Source of the DNA: Adiantum capillus-veneris
Lineage: Eukaryota; Streptophyta; Polypodiopsida; Polypodiales; Pteridaceae
Reading direction: 5' to 3'
Length of the DNA stretch: 64,000 nucleotides
NCBI GenBank assembly: GCA_014529385.2
Contig: CM043957.1
Location: 66,795,503 to 66,859,502, forward strand
Made by a program: the position numbers and the translations under genes. Shown here one piece after another: positions 45,036 to 57,299 of the stretch (within the stretch, counting starts at the first letter, position 1; each line of letters opens with the position of its first letter). Under the pieces are notes generated by a model. That model was not told the DNA's origin. It saw only the letters and a program-made list of their open reading frames with translations, and made no database searches.

Positions 45036-45710
45036 GTACACTTTTTTGCATGAATGGCTCCCCCTCACCTTAGGTTACCCCTATGTTGTTAATTTCCAAT
45101 TTGGACCTCTAAATATTGACCGGATCAAGTTTTAGTGAATATCTGGACTCTTTTGCAAACGGAACAACAAGCGTCGATTTTAGCCTTTTGATGTACTTAG
45201 ATTTTCAAAATTACCTTTTAAGTGATCCTAATGCATTTGCCTTGATGTCATGCATCTATTCATACCAAAAAACCACATATAACAACTCAATAATCCATCC
45301 AAACGGTCAATTTTGGCCTTTTTTATGACTTTTTACACTCTATGGTCAAGAATGCAAATATGGTAATGAAGCACGGTTTCGGTTTTGTTTTGGCCTACTT
45401 ACCCTACTCCTTAAAAGAAATTGAACCTATTGTAGTAAATGAAAAACAGAATAAAAATGCTCCAAAGAGCTCACAAGATCCTAACTACTCAACTCATGAG
45501 ATGATGTATGCACTAATGACATAAAGTTGGATGTCCCAATCCTTCTCCACACTACCTCTAACTAATCTATGACACTAAGTTAACCCAGTTACCTTAGCTA
45601 CCTGAAAACGTTCAAGCCCCGCTTCTAGCTTTCCTAATTAAGAAATGATAATGGGATTACTACCACCGCGAAAAGCGAGCATAGATTCTTTCTAATCTAG
45701 AATACTCTTC
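45036..45710 (-). other. Leader-like non-coding sequence beside a minus-strand primer site
   Basis: Short frames only. It lies on the internal side of the primer site at 45711 and shares TTGGTCAAAA-type phrases with the leader at 9.4-10.6 kb. Confidence 0.4.
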
Positions 45711-45727
45711 CCCGACAGCGGCGCCAT
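45711..45727 (-). other. Primer-binding site, Tat/Athila type, minus strand
   Basis: Minus strand ATGGCGCCGCTGTCGGG directly after an LTR end ...CGCTAACA. A close match to the TTGGCGCCGTTGCCGGGG type used by Tat/Athila elements. Confidence 0.65.
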
Positions 45728-46600
45728 TGTTAGCGTTTCGCCGCGAACGGACGAAGGGAACAGAGCTTGCACTAACACAAAATGTATCAAATGCAGGGGA
45801 GGAACCCGATTAGGGCATGGAGGCATACATAGAGTGTGTCAAACTTTATGTAATCTAATGCTAAACATGCTCAGTTACCAAGCTTCTTCAAAGAAAAGGT
45901 CATACACACCACTACTCACTAATCACACTTAATGAAGCATTAAGCAAGATCACGAATCAAGACAAAGCATTCAAATGGACACAAATGACTTGAAAGAATC
46001 ATTCACTAAACCCACAAGGATGCTAATGAAACACCAAGCTTCAAGAAACAATGATTAATACACTCCTATTAAGCTAATTAGGAAATTAATCCCTCTTTCA
46101 ACAATAGGAGAAATCATTCATTGAGCACTCAATAAGCTTAGGAAGCCTCTTAGCAATACATTCTCAATCACATTAAGCACAAAAACAAGAGATTAAACCC
46201 TCTACTTCATGATTAAACCCACTAATCAAGAAATAAGCATGAGAGGTAAATCACTCAAAATAGGCATCAATGAGTAGAGAAACACCTTGTGAATCAAATG
46301 CAATCAATTAGAAAGCAATGTCGATTACAATGGAAGCTCCACGAGCTTGGGGAAATGCTTCAAGAAGAGGCTTCAAGCTCTTGCGCGTTTTCACTTATCT
46401 CTCATAATAATAATCTTTTACAAAAATTAGGCTTTACTTTAAAAGAGCTTCCAAATGGGTTGTGGGTTCAAAACCTTACTAAGTGTGGGCTCAAAATTCA
46501 TACATCTTGGGAACCCATGGCCCCATTTATCTCATCAAATACCAATTTTGTAAATACAATGGCTGAATGAAAATAAAATAATCCCCGCATTGGCTTTTAC
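45728..46600 (-). repeat. Probable LTR of a minus-strand Tat/Athila-like element (outer edge unknown)
   Basis: The inner border is given by the primer site: + strand TGTTAGCGTTTCGCCGCGAA at 45728. The outer border could not be placed; 46600 is only a working limit. A plus-strand frame at 46289-46570 has no recognisable content. Confidence 0.4.
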
Positions 46601-48020
46601 GGGCTTTTGCCTTTAGTGGGTTCTCCTTCGTAGATCTTCTTGTAGCACTTTTTTGCCGCTCCTGCAAACAGGATTCCATAGCTTTCTATGTAAAGAAAAG
46701 AGCTAATACAGACAGTGCTTGAGAAGAAAGAGAGAGGGACCATTAAAACTTTGCTATTGCAAGCTATGAGTTATTTTAGTGTTTTCTTTTATTATTGGAG
46801 AGAAATAGAGTGGTAGATTAGTTTTTTCATATAGAAATATATGAAGTGGTCATTAGCGGTTACTATCCATGGACTGGCCAACAAAAACTGTGGACTTGGT
46901 TGGCCACCTGCAAAGCGGCCCTTGGTAAGAGCAAGCAGGACCCTGTCAAAGGCAGGTCACGCGAGCTTGTTAAAACAAAATAGACAAGGAGAAGAGGGGT
47001 AGGTCGTGGGGTGTGGCAATGCACACCGATTCATCTGGACGGTCAGGTGTAACTCCCGACGTGGTCAAAAATTAAAATTAAAAATTAAAAATTAAAAAAT
47101 AATCAAAACCTAGTAAAATTAGATAAAAGGGCCCAAAAATTTAGAAAACAATGAACGAAAAAACAAGGGAGGAATACACGCGCGTTCCTTTGTGAGGAGA
47201 GGATGTGTGGTAAGCATCAGCGGCTGGAAAATTAGTGCAAGCAGGTACGTCGAGACCCCCGGGATGGGTTTCCAGCACTTCGAGCGGGCGCTTGGAGTGG
47301 ATTTTTTTTCAGCGCTTAATGGTGACAAATTAAAAAATTAAAGGAGAGAAATAAATAGGAGGAAACCACATACGTTTTTTAATTTTGAATTTTTTCGCTA
47401 ATCCATCAACAAATTTTGAAAATCAATATTATGGGCGACTTTCAATTGTTCACGCGTACACGGAAAGCAGCAAATGCCTAGTTTCGGGCTCACATAGCTT
47501 AACCCTATGGACTCGGATGGCCAAGCTATTTTGTAGGCTTATTCATGTTATACTCTACTTACTAATTCGTGTTATTATTGGATCATCGGATCCACCGTTC
47601 CTAGGCAGTCTACTCGGGTGTCGACAAAGGTGTCCCGAGAGCCAAAATTAGTCGTCCCATACTCTGATCGAGCCCGAATCAAGCCGTATAGGGGTGAGAC
47701 GGATCAACCAACATTGACCTAATCTAATCTAATTACTCTACAAGTTTCACCCAGATTGGGAATTGAGAATTAGATAATCGGATCTAATTTTGTGATGCTT
47801 TTTGTCAGAAATCATTAGAATCAGAAGTAGTCAAGCCTCCATACCTATCCAGCCACTTTCTTTGTTATCTTGGAAGCTATCACCCGCCCCCCAAAAAAGA
47901 CTAGGATAAATATAGCCAAAGGAAAGGTCATCATGAAACATCTGCTGGGCGGTGCAAGCATGAATTTTGCTTTCAGAGAGTTGCTACACAAAATTGGGAG
48001 GATTAATCTGCCCGAGGACT
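46601..48020. other. Unassigned, no gene seen
   Basis: AT-rich and mixed sequence with short frames. A small AATTAAA tandem lies at about 47069-47098. Nothing else supported. Confidence 0.5.
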
Positions 48021-48029
48021 GTTGATAGT

Positions 48030-48345
48030 ATCAATTCGGAAAGGGTCTTACATCATGTAGCCTTTACATTGTACAATGGTAAAGGATCTTACATGTATTA
48101 CCCTTTGCCGGGCTTAAGATCCTTTCCTATTGTATGGCATAATGTATGGCAGACAAGGAACCGCCGTGTGTTTGAAGGAGGTATGGAGGTGGCAAGCTTC
48201 GCAGAAATTATACAAGAAAGCAAAGTGCTAATATGGACGCTCGGATGGAAGCAACACTCGGAGGATTGGTCTAGGACTACTTGTGCCTTATTGATAGCAA
48301 AGGGCATGCCTAGGACGGGGGAAAATCTTGGCTATCGGTAATTAA
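48030..48345 (+). pseudogene. Possible LINE (non-LTR retrotransposon) 3'-end fragment
   Basis: The frame 47967-48341 contains FPIVWHNVWQTRNRRVFEGG and IIQESKVLIWTLGWKQ. Plant LINE polyproteins often end beyond the zf-RVT motif with a W..W..RN.R.F.G phrase followed by an (I/V)xxxxxxLxxxW helix, which this resembles. An A/T-rich tract (TTTTTTAAAAAAAA near 48541) lies 200 bp downstream. The evidence is one motif, so the call is tentative. Confidence 0.35.
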
Positions 48346-49325
48346 AAGATCTCAGAAGAACATGACAAGGGACCCTATGTATCAAGGATAAGGGGGTGGG
48401 TTGGGTGGGATGGCGGCCCTGATAGCCAATGTAATTATGGTCCATGGATGATGTCATGGCTCAACACGAGCATGACAAGACCTTGTAATTATTTGGGTTG
48501 ATAAATATAATTCACTCACAATTGTGAGTTTTGCTATTTTTTAAAAAAAATCCTTTTCTATTGTAAAGGAATTTACTAACCTTTGCTACATTTACAACAA
48601 GTAATGCTTTCTTGCCAAGTTTTATTCCTTTACTACACTACAACACGTCACTTGTAGGACTATTTGTTGCAACTTGCCACACTCCACAATGGAAAAGGGT
48701 CTTAGGGAAAGGTCACACGAGCCCAAGTAGCATAGTTATTGAGCATTTCCTTGACATGGACATTGTGAATTCTATCCAAGCACTATTTTTGGGGAAAGTA
48801 CAAGAATTATTGAGGTTGTCGTTAACTTGGCTACTTTTCTCCATTGAGGCCAAAGTAGCAAAATAGCTGCCATGGTCCTTGGGGTCCCCATAGACCCTCT
48901 ACATGAGCTCCAAACCCTCCAAACAAGAGTACCCAAAGGTGGTTTGGAGGGTCGAACACCTACCCTCGAAACTTGCAACCCCCGTTCCAGACCGACTTTT
49001 GGAGGTAGTCTCACCTCCACGTTCCAACCTGCCATATCTACCCATCAACACAATTACCCGATTTCTTATCTAAAGTTAAGTCTTGGAATTTAATTTTGAA
49101 TAAAATAGAACAATTAGATGGTTTGGTGAGCGCCTGCAATGCACCAATGGGGCCCTACAACCCTCCATACCTGCTACCGGGGCACCCCTCCTCCAAAGCC
49201 GATCCAACAGGTATATGGGGAGCAGGTGTATGGGGAGTCGCTCTTACATGCACACTCCTTTGCCACTTGCAAGACCCTTTCCCATTCTAAGTATTGACAA
49301 CTTGAGGATGTCTTTCACAAACGAA
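48346..49325. other. Unassigned, no gene seen
   Basis: Short frames without recognisable content. Confidence 0.5.
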
Positions 49326-49328
49326 TAA

Positions 49329-49760
49329 GGGTGGGTTCAGACGGGGGCGGCGAAAGTAGTGCCCTAAAAATGCAACTTCCAGGCGGAAGACGTGTGGAAG
49401 GGGCTCTACCTCCAACCTTGTGTTCAGACACGGCGGCGGCAATCCAAGGTAAAACTCAAAAAACAGTTCATAAAAGCCCTATGAATTATTAAAAACAGTG
49501 CGAGATGGCTTAGAAAAGCTGCCACGCATGCACGGATTGACAACGTGGAGGGTGGAAGTTGCTATGGGCGGGGTGGGGGGGTGGGGGGGGGGGGGGGGGG
49601 GGGGGGGTCGGAAGAAAAACCCTCGGATCTCTGTCGCGACGTGGCAGCAGTGTTCTGCTCTTTCGTCGCGCCATGTGAACGCTCCAGTCCAGCTGCCCAT
49701 GCATGATTGGTTGCTTGCACGTTTCTACAGCTGCTGCCGCCGCTCCGTCTGAATCCAGCC
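49329..49760. mobile_element. Tourist-like MITE 1 (432 bp)
   Basis: Ends GGGTGGGTTCAGACGG and CCGTCTGAATCCAGCC (inverse GGCTGGATTCAGACGG), flanked by TAA (49326-49328 and 49761-49763). 3-bp TAA/TTA duplications and GGC/GGG-initiated ends fit the PIF/Harbinger superfamily. GC-rich interior with a G tract at about 49578-49608. Confidence 0.75.
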
Positions 49761-49763
49761 TAA

Positions 49764-49844
49764 GGCTAGCTTGACATCTTGAGGACATCTTTACACTCTC
49801 ATAAGAAGCATTTGTTTTATGTAGACCTCCATAACAACAAATAA

Positions 49845-49894
<50 letters not shown>

Positions 49895-50912
49895 CATATA
49901 TATATAACACCAACTTGCCAAGTTGCGTGAGCAGTCATCATCGACTCGTATATAGACATTAAAGAGAGAGAGACAGCCTTAGACAACCCTTGTGGAGCTG
50001 AACTTGTTGAAGATGCTAGTTGTAGCTGTTGCATCACGCGGATTCTCACACTATAATTCGATGCATTAAAGTTTGCCCATGGGAAGAAGGCCTTCTTCAT
50101 GGGAAGAGGGGCTTCTTCCCATCAGGTCCTGGACCCCATGGTAGTAGGCTGGTTTAACCAATTTTCAACTCTCTCTCTCCCTCTCTCTAAAGTGCACACA
50201 TAGCTCTCTTTATCTCTCTGATAACGTAGGTAGGGTGAAGCACATGCTTTATGTCTCATCTCTCTCTTTTCCATAAATGCATAGCCTGGAAGTTACCAAG
50301 GGAATGGATAGGTGGTGGTGAAAAGTGGGGGGCTTTCCCTTCCCATTTTGCAACCATGGGGTCCCCAAACAGGCCTTGAATTTGACGCCCAAGGCTAGGC
50401 TTCATAAAAATTTTGGTGACACCTTTGCCATTTTCCTTGGGTGTCAATACATATTTTAAGCCTAACTTTTTTGCTAACATTGAAAGTTTTTACCAATCAA
50501 AAGCGGTACACACATGTAAATTATATATACATATGAGTTGATTTTATGGATATGAGTACGCTAACCGAGTGTTGCTACGACCAAGAAAGATTATCATTAA
50601 TTTTGGGTAACCCCCTCTCCCCCTTTCGGATAACATGTGTCATTATTTTTGATGCATTCAATTCAAGATAGTGACATTCATATCTTAAATGCTTTATAAT
50701 GTGCAATAAGGTTTTACATGCTTTATGGTATCATCCTAAATCCCATGGACTTTGTGCAACAACAAAAATTGCATAGAGAATTGAATGAACATAACAACTA
50801 TAGAACATAAATTTAAAAGATTGCTTTTTTTTTTTTTGGGAGGGGGGGGGGGGGGGGGGGGGGAAGAAGAAGAAGAAGAAGAAGAAGAAGAAGAACATGG
50901 TTTTTTTAACTT

Positions 50913-50959
<47 letters not shown>

Positions 50960-51718
50960 CGAAACTAAAAGAAAAGTAACAATCCACTTCCATTACTGTA
51001 AGTAGTTTTTGTAAGCATAGCCTAATATTTGTTTCTAAAGAAAAAACTTTTTGAAAGACACTAAATTTTAATTAACAAAACTGTTGCAACTTTCAAAACG
51101 ATAACCTTTGGGATGTTGCATTTAGTACTCGTAAAACCATTGGGCCCACACAACGAACGTTCCTACCGAAACGACAATGCCCCTCATGCAAGGTGTACAA
51201 TACAATCCTCCAATTCTTATATCTATCCCTATAAGAGTATTATGCATTGGCCGGCAGGCGATCTTCGAGGTCGCGAACCCGTATGCGAGTTGAACTTGCA
51301 TTACAATTTAAAGCCACACTGATGTGAAAATCGATATACTTAGATGTTACCATAGATATGAAATGGTGGATGATGAAGCATCCAACCAAATGTAGATAGT
51401 GTCCAATGCCTTCTTTGAGGTAGCAACTATAAATAGAACATTCCAACCCCATCCAAGAAACATCATAACATCAGCTTTTCATGAAAATCAAAATGTATAG
51501 AGAATTGAATCAACATAACAACTATAGTATGTGACCCATATGTTGGTGCAAACCAAAAGAGCACACTATCAATACCATTGCAATTGTTACATTTTTACAC
51601 AATATCTTAGCTCTCCATCTCTTGCACACATGCATAAAGAGACGCACAAATCTACTCGTTTATGTATATAAAAGCCATAAAATTTCAGCATTTCCCCATA
51701 ATGAGTCAAATATCACTG

Positions 51719-51777
<59 letters not shown>

Positions 51778-51879
51778 ACACACACACACTTGAAATTATT
51801 GCGTTCCTTGTGAAGGGAGAGGAGGTTCCTGAGGAGAGGATGAAGACACACGTGTACACACACACACACACACACAAAA
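49764..51879. other. Unassigned, microsatellite-rich
   Basis: (AT)n at about 49851-49890; a compound T/G/GAA/GA tract at 50823-50955; a (CT)n(CA)n array at 51720-51790 and CA at 51858-51876. No gene seen. Confidence 0.6.
50823..50955. repeat. Compound homopurine tract: poly-G, (GAA)n, (GA)n
   Basis: A T run, then about 23 G (one A interruption), about 11 GAA units, a short spacer and about 20 GA units, all purine on the + strand apart from the short spacer. Confidence 0.9.
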
Positions 51880-53035
51880 TCCGGTTGGATGTTATCTAAA
51901 CTGTTATAAAGTAAAAGTATGTTGTATCTAAAATTTCTCATATGCACATTTTCCAAGTGTCCAAGTAGAAGCATTGTGTATCTGAGTGGGTATCTGATTG
52001 CTTGAAAAAAATGTAGGTATTGTGTATTCCCACATATTCAATTTTGAAATATACCTCTAAATTTTATGTTTGATTTCAATTTTGATTCGATTTGAAGATG
52101 AGAAAACCTACAAAGTTTAGGAGAAAAACGTTGAAACACAATGAAGTTGCCGTAAATTTTAAACTTTTCCATCTGTCAATTTTTACACTGGAACTAAACT
52201 TAGGTCTAATGTAATCCTACTAATAAATTTTGACATTTATCTATTCATTGTAATTACTTGAAGGTGAGATGGAAGTAAACCTAGATTTAGTGTAATCTCA
52301 TCGATAAAATTTTAGATTTTAGCTATTCATTGTAAGTTTAATGCGACCAAATCCTAGAGAAATTTATTGTAAAGACCTTCAAATAGTGTCAAGATTTTTT
52401 GTCCTTCTCGGGCCATTGCCACCTCGGATTTGGTCGTGCCACTACACGCAAGCATTATGTATCTAAATGGTATTTAATTACTTGAAAAGACGTAGGTTTT
52501 GTGTATTCCCACATTCTCAATTTTAAAATTCATCGTGAAATTCAATCTCGATTTCGATATTGATTTAAAGATGAGAAAACCTATAAATTTTAGGGAAAGA
52601 ACATAGAAACACAATAAAGTTGGCACATTTTTTTTTTCATGTCGGTTTTTAAACTGGAAGCAAACTTAGGTTTAGTGTAATCCTACCGATAAATTTTAAG
52701 ATTTAGTTATGCGTTGTAACTTGAACATGAGATGGAAGTAAACCTATGTTTAGTGTAATTGCACCACTAAATTTTGAGATCTAGCTATTCATTGCAACTT
52801 AAGGCAAGAAAAAAACCCAAGTTTAGCACAAATAGTAGAGAAATTTAGTGCAAAAGAACCTTCAAATAATGTCAAGTTTTTTTGTCCGTCTCCAGCCTTT
52901 GCCACCTCAGATTTGCTTGTGCTACTTTGGGTCTGCCTACGTAGCATTGGGGCCGCTCGTCATCCGCCTCGGTTTCACTTGCCTTTGACGATGCCCTTCA
53001 ATATGCTCCCTCTGTCCCATGTCCTAGAACCAACC

Positions 53036-53087
<52 letters not shown>

Positions 53088-53840
53088 GGTTGATATACAC
53101 ATGATTCAAAGGTAAACAGCGTGTAACATCGTTCGGGATAAATGTGTCTTAGCTTAATAGCATGTCGTTTCCAATTTAAAATATGCCAGTTGAGGGCAAG
53201 GGGAAAAGGAGAAAATTCCACCCCAGAATAGAAAAAAATAGTGCAAAAACCAAAATGTCAAAAAGGCCACTTGAGGGCACGAGGAAAAGGAGAAATTCCA
53301 CCCCAAAATAGAAAAAATAAGTGTAAAAACCTAAAAAAGACTCTCACATCGACTATTGATATAGACATGATTCAAAGATAAACATTGTTTGGGAGAAATC
53401 TGTCTTAGCTTAATAGTGGACGTTTCGAATTTCAAAAATGTCGGCTGAGGGCAAGGGGGAAATTCCGTCCCAAAATAGAAAAAAATAGTGCAAAAACTCG
53501 AATTTCAAAAATGCACGTTGAAAGCAAGGAGAAAAGAAGAAATTCCACCCAAAATCGAAAACAATGGTGTAAAACCCTCTAAAACACCCCTAATTTCCTA
53601 AAATCTTCTCTTGGATGGCAAACTCAAGGAAAGGAATTCTAAGTGTTTGGGACAATGACTTTTCCCTAAGTAGAGACGTCCAAAAAAACGATTCTATCCC
53701 AATATAGAAAAAAATCGTGACCGAAGGAAAGGAATTCTATATATTTGGAACAATGATTTTTTTGGAGGTAGAAACATTAAAAAATAATGATGATTTTTTT
53801 GGAGGTAGAGATGGTAAAAAATAACGATGTGCCATAGAGC

Positions 53841-53899
<59 letters not shown>

Positions 53900-53993
53900 C
53901 CCTTTGATAACTACGCAGTGCAAGCTGCACGAAGCTCCATCAATTATTGTGAGCGAAATAAGTTGCAAGGCAAGGTGCCATATCGCATAAAGC

Positions 53994-54044
<51 letters not shown>

Positions 54045-54080
54045 TCAATTACAGTGACCGGTCGGATGCATGATAGTTTT

Positions 54081-54122
<42 letters not shown>

Positions 54123-54146
54123 TGCAACACCATATCAAAACCTTAT

Positions 54147-54222
<76 letters not shown>

Positions 54223-54720
54223 TCCAACTTCGATAGCTGCAACTCAAGTGTTGTCTCTCTTTGTCTTACACACAATCGCTCCTCATCACTGAGTCGGAGT
54301 CTTTAGAAGCGAGCAGGTTTTCATCTCTCTCTCCCACTCACACACACATGCAAAGGGTGCCAACATGTGCTATCGAGTCTCTCTCTCACTCGCCTAGCCT
54401 CACTAACTCCCATACAATGCTATTCAATTTCCTTCAAGATAATCCTCTCCAATGCAAGTCAGCGAGATTTAGGCATTCCTTTCTCTTTAATATTTTGTTA
54501 TTAAGATTTCAAGTCAGTGTTATCAAAGGTTGCAAAGGTTGAAGTGGAAGGAAGGCTCAAGAAGTGGCAAAGGTTGAAGTGGAAGGAAGGCTCAAGAAGT
54601 GGCACTTTGCATTGAAGAGGTTTTTCTTTTCCTAAAAAAAGTAAACTGAAGTGATGATTTATTATTTTGTTATCCAAGATTTCAAGTAAGGGTTATCAAA
54701 GGTTGAAGTGAGGGGTAACT
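51880..54720. repeat. Segmental duplication, copy 1
   Basis: Homologous to 58954-61900 in the same orientation: both start ATCCGGTTGG(A/G)(T/C)G, share CACATTTTCCAAGTGTCCAA, AAACTTAGGTCTA-type phrases, the (CT)n(CA)n blocks, CCTTCCAACTTCGATAGCTG and the end GTTATCAAAGGTTGAAGTGA. Copy 1 has about 500 bp (52958-53480) missing from copy 2, and two extra microsatellite blocks (54048-54180). No coding seen in either copy. Confidence 0.85.
53838..54225. repeat. Cluster of four (CT)n(CA)n arrays
   Basis: Four blocks, each CT on the left and CA on the right, at about 53840-53892, 53994-54042, 54081-54122 and 54147-54220. Frames reading SLSLSHTHTH or VCVCVRERER here are artefacts. Confidence 0.95.
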
Positions 54721-54988
54721 CTTTACATGGGTTAAATTACCACCACATGTCACGGCCACATGTCCCACAAAGTCCGTTATTGTTATTTTTTATTTTTTTT
54801 TGTTGGTGGCCCGGGGGGGGGGGGGGGGGGCTCTGCAGTGTGCACCCATTTGGGCTCCAATTAGCTCAAGCTCATTCGGTAACCATCAATAATAAACGTT
54901 GGGAACTTCTAGATTGCCTTTGGATGGGTGAAATGGCCCTAGATTTTCCAAAACTCTTTAAGTCTTCAGTCCTTTGCATCCTTAGCAT
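54721..54988. other. Unassigned, no gene seen
   Basis: Contains a poly-G run at about 54812-54830. Confidence 0.5.
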
Positions 54989-54991
54989 TTA

Positions 54992-55363
54992 GGCTGGGGG
55001 TTCACATGGCGCGGTGACAATAGGCATCAACCGATTAATTTCGGCCAGGTGGAATTTTTTGTTCAGATGGGGCGGTGGAAGATTGTAAACTCTGCTCTAC
55101 GTCACGGCAAAGGAACATGAATTTTCTTTCGCCACCCCTATGTGATCTTCCGATCCTCCTCTCCTCGCTCGAAGTTCCTTTCGCCCTCCAACTCGGCTCT
55201 CCACCCAATCTTCAGCATCCACGCACGCAAGAGCTTCTGACAGCCTTGAGCGATTCCGCCTCGCCTTGTGAACACCTGCCTGGTGGAAGCTTCCTTCTCT
55301 CCCACCTTCCGCCTGGAAGACTGCATGCTTTTGGCTTTCCACCGGCATCGTTTGAACCCAGCC
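54992..55363. mobile_element. Tourist-like MITE 2 (372 bp)
   Basis: Ends GGCTGGGGGTTCACATGG and GTTTGAACCCAGCC, flanked by TTA (54989-54991 and 55364-55366). The tips match MITE 1 (GGCTGGxTTCA). The 111-codon frame starting at 55075 runs out of the element and is not considered a gene. Confidence 0.72.
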
Positions 55364-55366
55364 TTA

Positions 55367-55983
55367 TTCCCAGCTTGTTAAGAGCATTAAAAGAAGTGCA
55401 AGTAATGTAAACAAAACATCAAAAAAAGAGCATGACATATTTTTTTATTATATTCTTTTATTCAAACCTTTGAAGTTTCCTTTCATCAACGTTAAAAAAA
55501 GCTATTCAAAAGCCACCAACGCCGCACTAACTCCATTTTCTCTCACTCACTTTCTCTCTCAACCCAAGTTACTTATCAAGTTATTTATCGTGTGATCGTG
55601 AGAGAGAGCGGGTTGAGGGAGTCAAATCAATAGTCTCAAGTTTTTGGGGGGTTATTCAAAACAGCTAACCCCCCTGTGTGTGGGGGTACGCAGTGGCAGT
55701 TCGCATTGAAGAGGTTTTGCTTTTCCTTAAAAAGTGAACTGAAGTGATGGTTTTTGGTCAAGAAGCAGGCCTTAAATTTGGAGGCCATTTTGGGCGTCAT
55801 TGACATTTTGGGCATCAAATGAAGGCTAGAATGGTCCACAAAGGCTTCACCATGAAACTTTCTTATTAGGGGCAAGGTGTCATTAGACTCCCAAGTATAA
55901 GGAGTAGGGTGTCATGTATATATATATATATACATGTATATATATAATGTGTTGTAACTTCTACGCACAGAGAGAGAGAGTGT

Positions 55984-56016
<33 letters not shown>

Positions 56017-56754
56017 ATGTGTTGTAACTTGTGTATTCTTATTATCTGAAGGTTAGATACTTCAAAATACTATGCAATTTTGAATATGAGCTCTCTCATG
56101 TTTCAAATGTTTATTATGAATGCATGCATGTGTAGAGGTGTCACTTGTTATATTGTAGTGACATAGTATCGTACAATGTTAAGCGTCATTTGAACTGCAC
56201 AACTCAAAAATCGATTGACGCCCAACTTTTATAGGCTGAGTGTAATTTGAAGCTCAATAAATGTAGACTAAGAGTCGTATATATTTAACCAAAATCTAAG
56301 AGAGGGAGTCAACTTTAAGGCCAAGAAGGCCAGAGGGAAGTGGTAGAGAAAATGTGCAATTCTCTCACCATCAAGTGGTCACCCTCACATTAACTTTTAC
56401 TAGTATGACTGACCGCCTCCGGCGGCCTCTCTTTCCACATGCATGCATACCCTCTCTCTAATTATACATACACAAACACGTTATTGCCAGTCCCTTGCAT
56501 CATACTCTCGCTCTACAGTGTACTCATCGAGACGCAAGATTATTTTTTACCCTACAGGTTTTTCACACATGCGCACACATTCTCTCTCTATATCTTTCAT
56601 CACTCTCCTGCTTGAATTTGCTTCCCCTCCCTATCTCTCTCTTTCTCTTGCTGTCCTGCTCTTTCTCTCTCTTATCAATTTTGTATTGCTAGACAGTAAG
56701 CAAGAGTAGTTGGTTTGTTTCTTTCCATCGAAACCACATGTTTCTGTATACATG

Positions 56755-56828
<74 letters not shown>

Positions 56829-57258
56829 GAAGCTTGCAATGCCTCTATGCAAGCACAGAGATTGCAGTACCTCTATCTTTGAGGCCTGGTTGTAGTACGT
56901 CTATGCACCAGCAACAACCTGTTTGCAATATTGTGCACCGGCAGGAGTGAGCAGTCTTCCTGCATTACCGCGCACCATCAGCAACAACCGCAACCCACTG
57001 CACTCGCAGGGCCACCAAATCATAAAGGAAAGAACAGAACTCGGCAACGCAGGAGCTGGACTCGCACAATGATCACCTCAGCCCATGCCTCTTCACCTTC
57101 TTCATCTTGGCCATATGCATAGCTGCTCTCAGGCTTCTTGCGCCGTGCCCACCCACCCCTTCCCGTCTATCCTCCTCCCACTTGTAGTACTGCACCGCAA
57201 GGAGTAGTCGCCACCTCTTCCGGCCCTCTTCACTTCACAGCCTACGGTCTTGTACAAA

Positions 57259-57299
<41 letters not shown>

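Noticed and set aside
47967-48341. Complete small host gene
   Set aside because: A single frame with one LINE-like phrase and no start context or partner exon; kept only as a tentative LINE fragment.
55075-55410. 111-codon plus frame as a gene
   Set aside because: Lies mostly within the Tourist-like MITE 2 and crosses its border; no domain.
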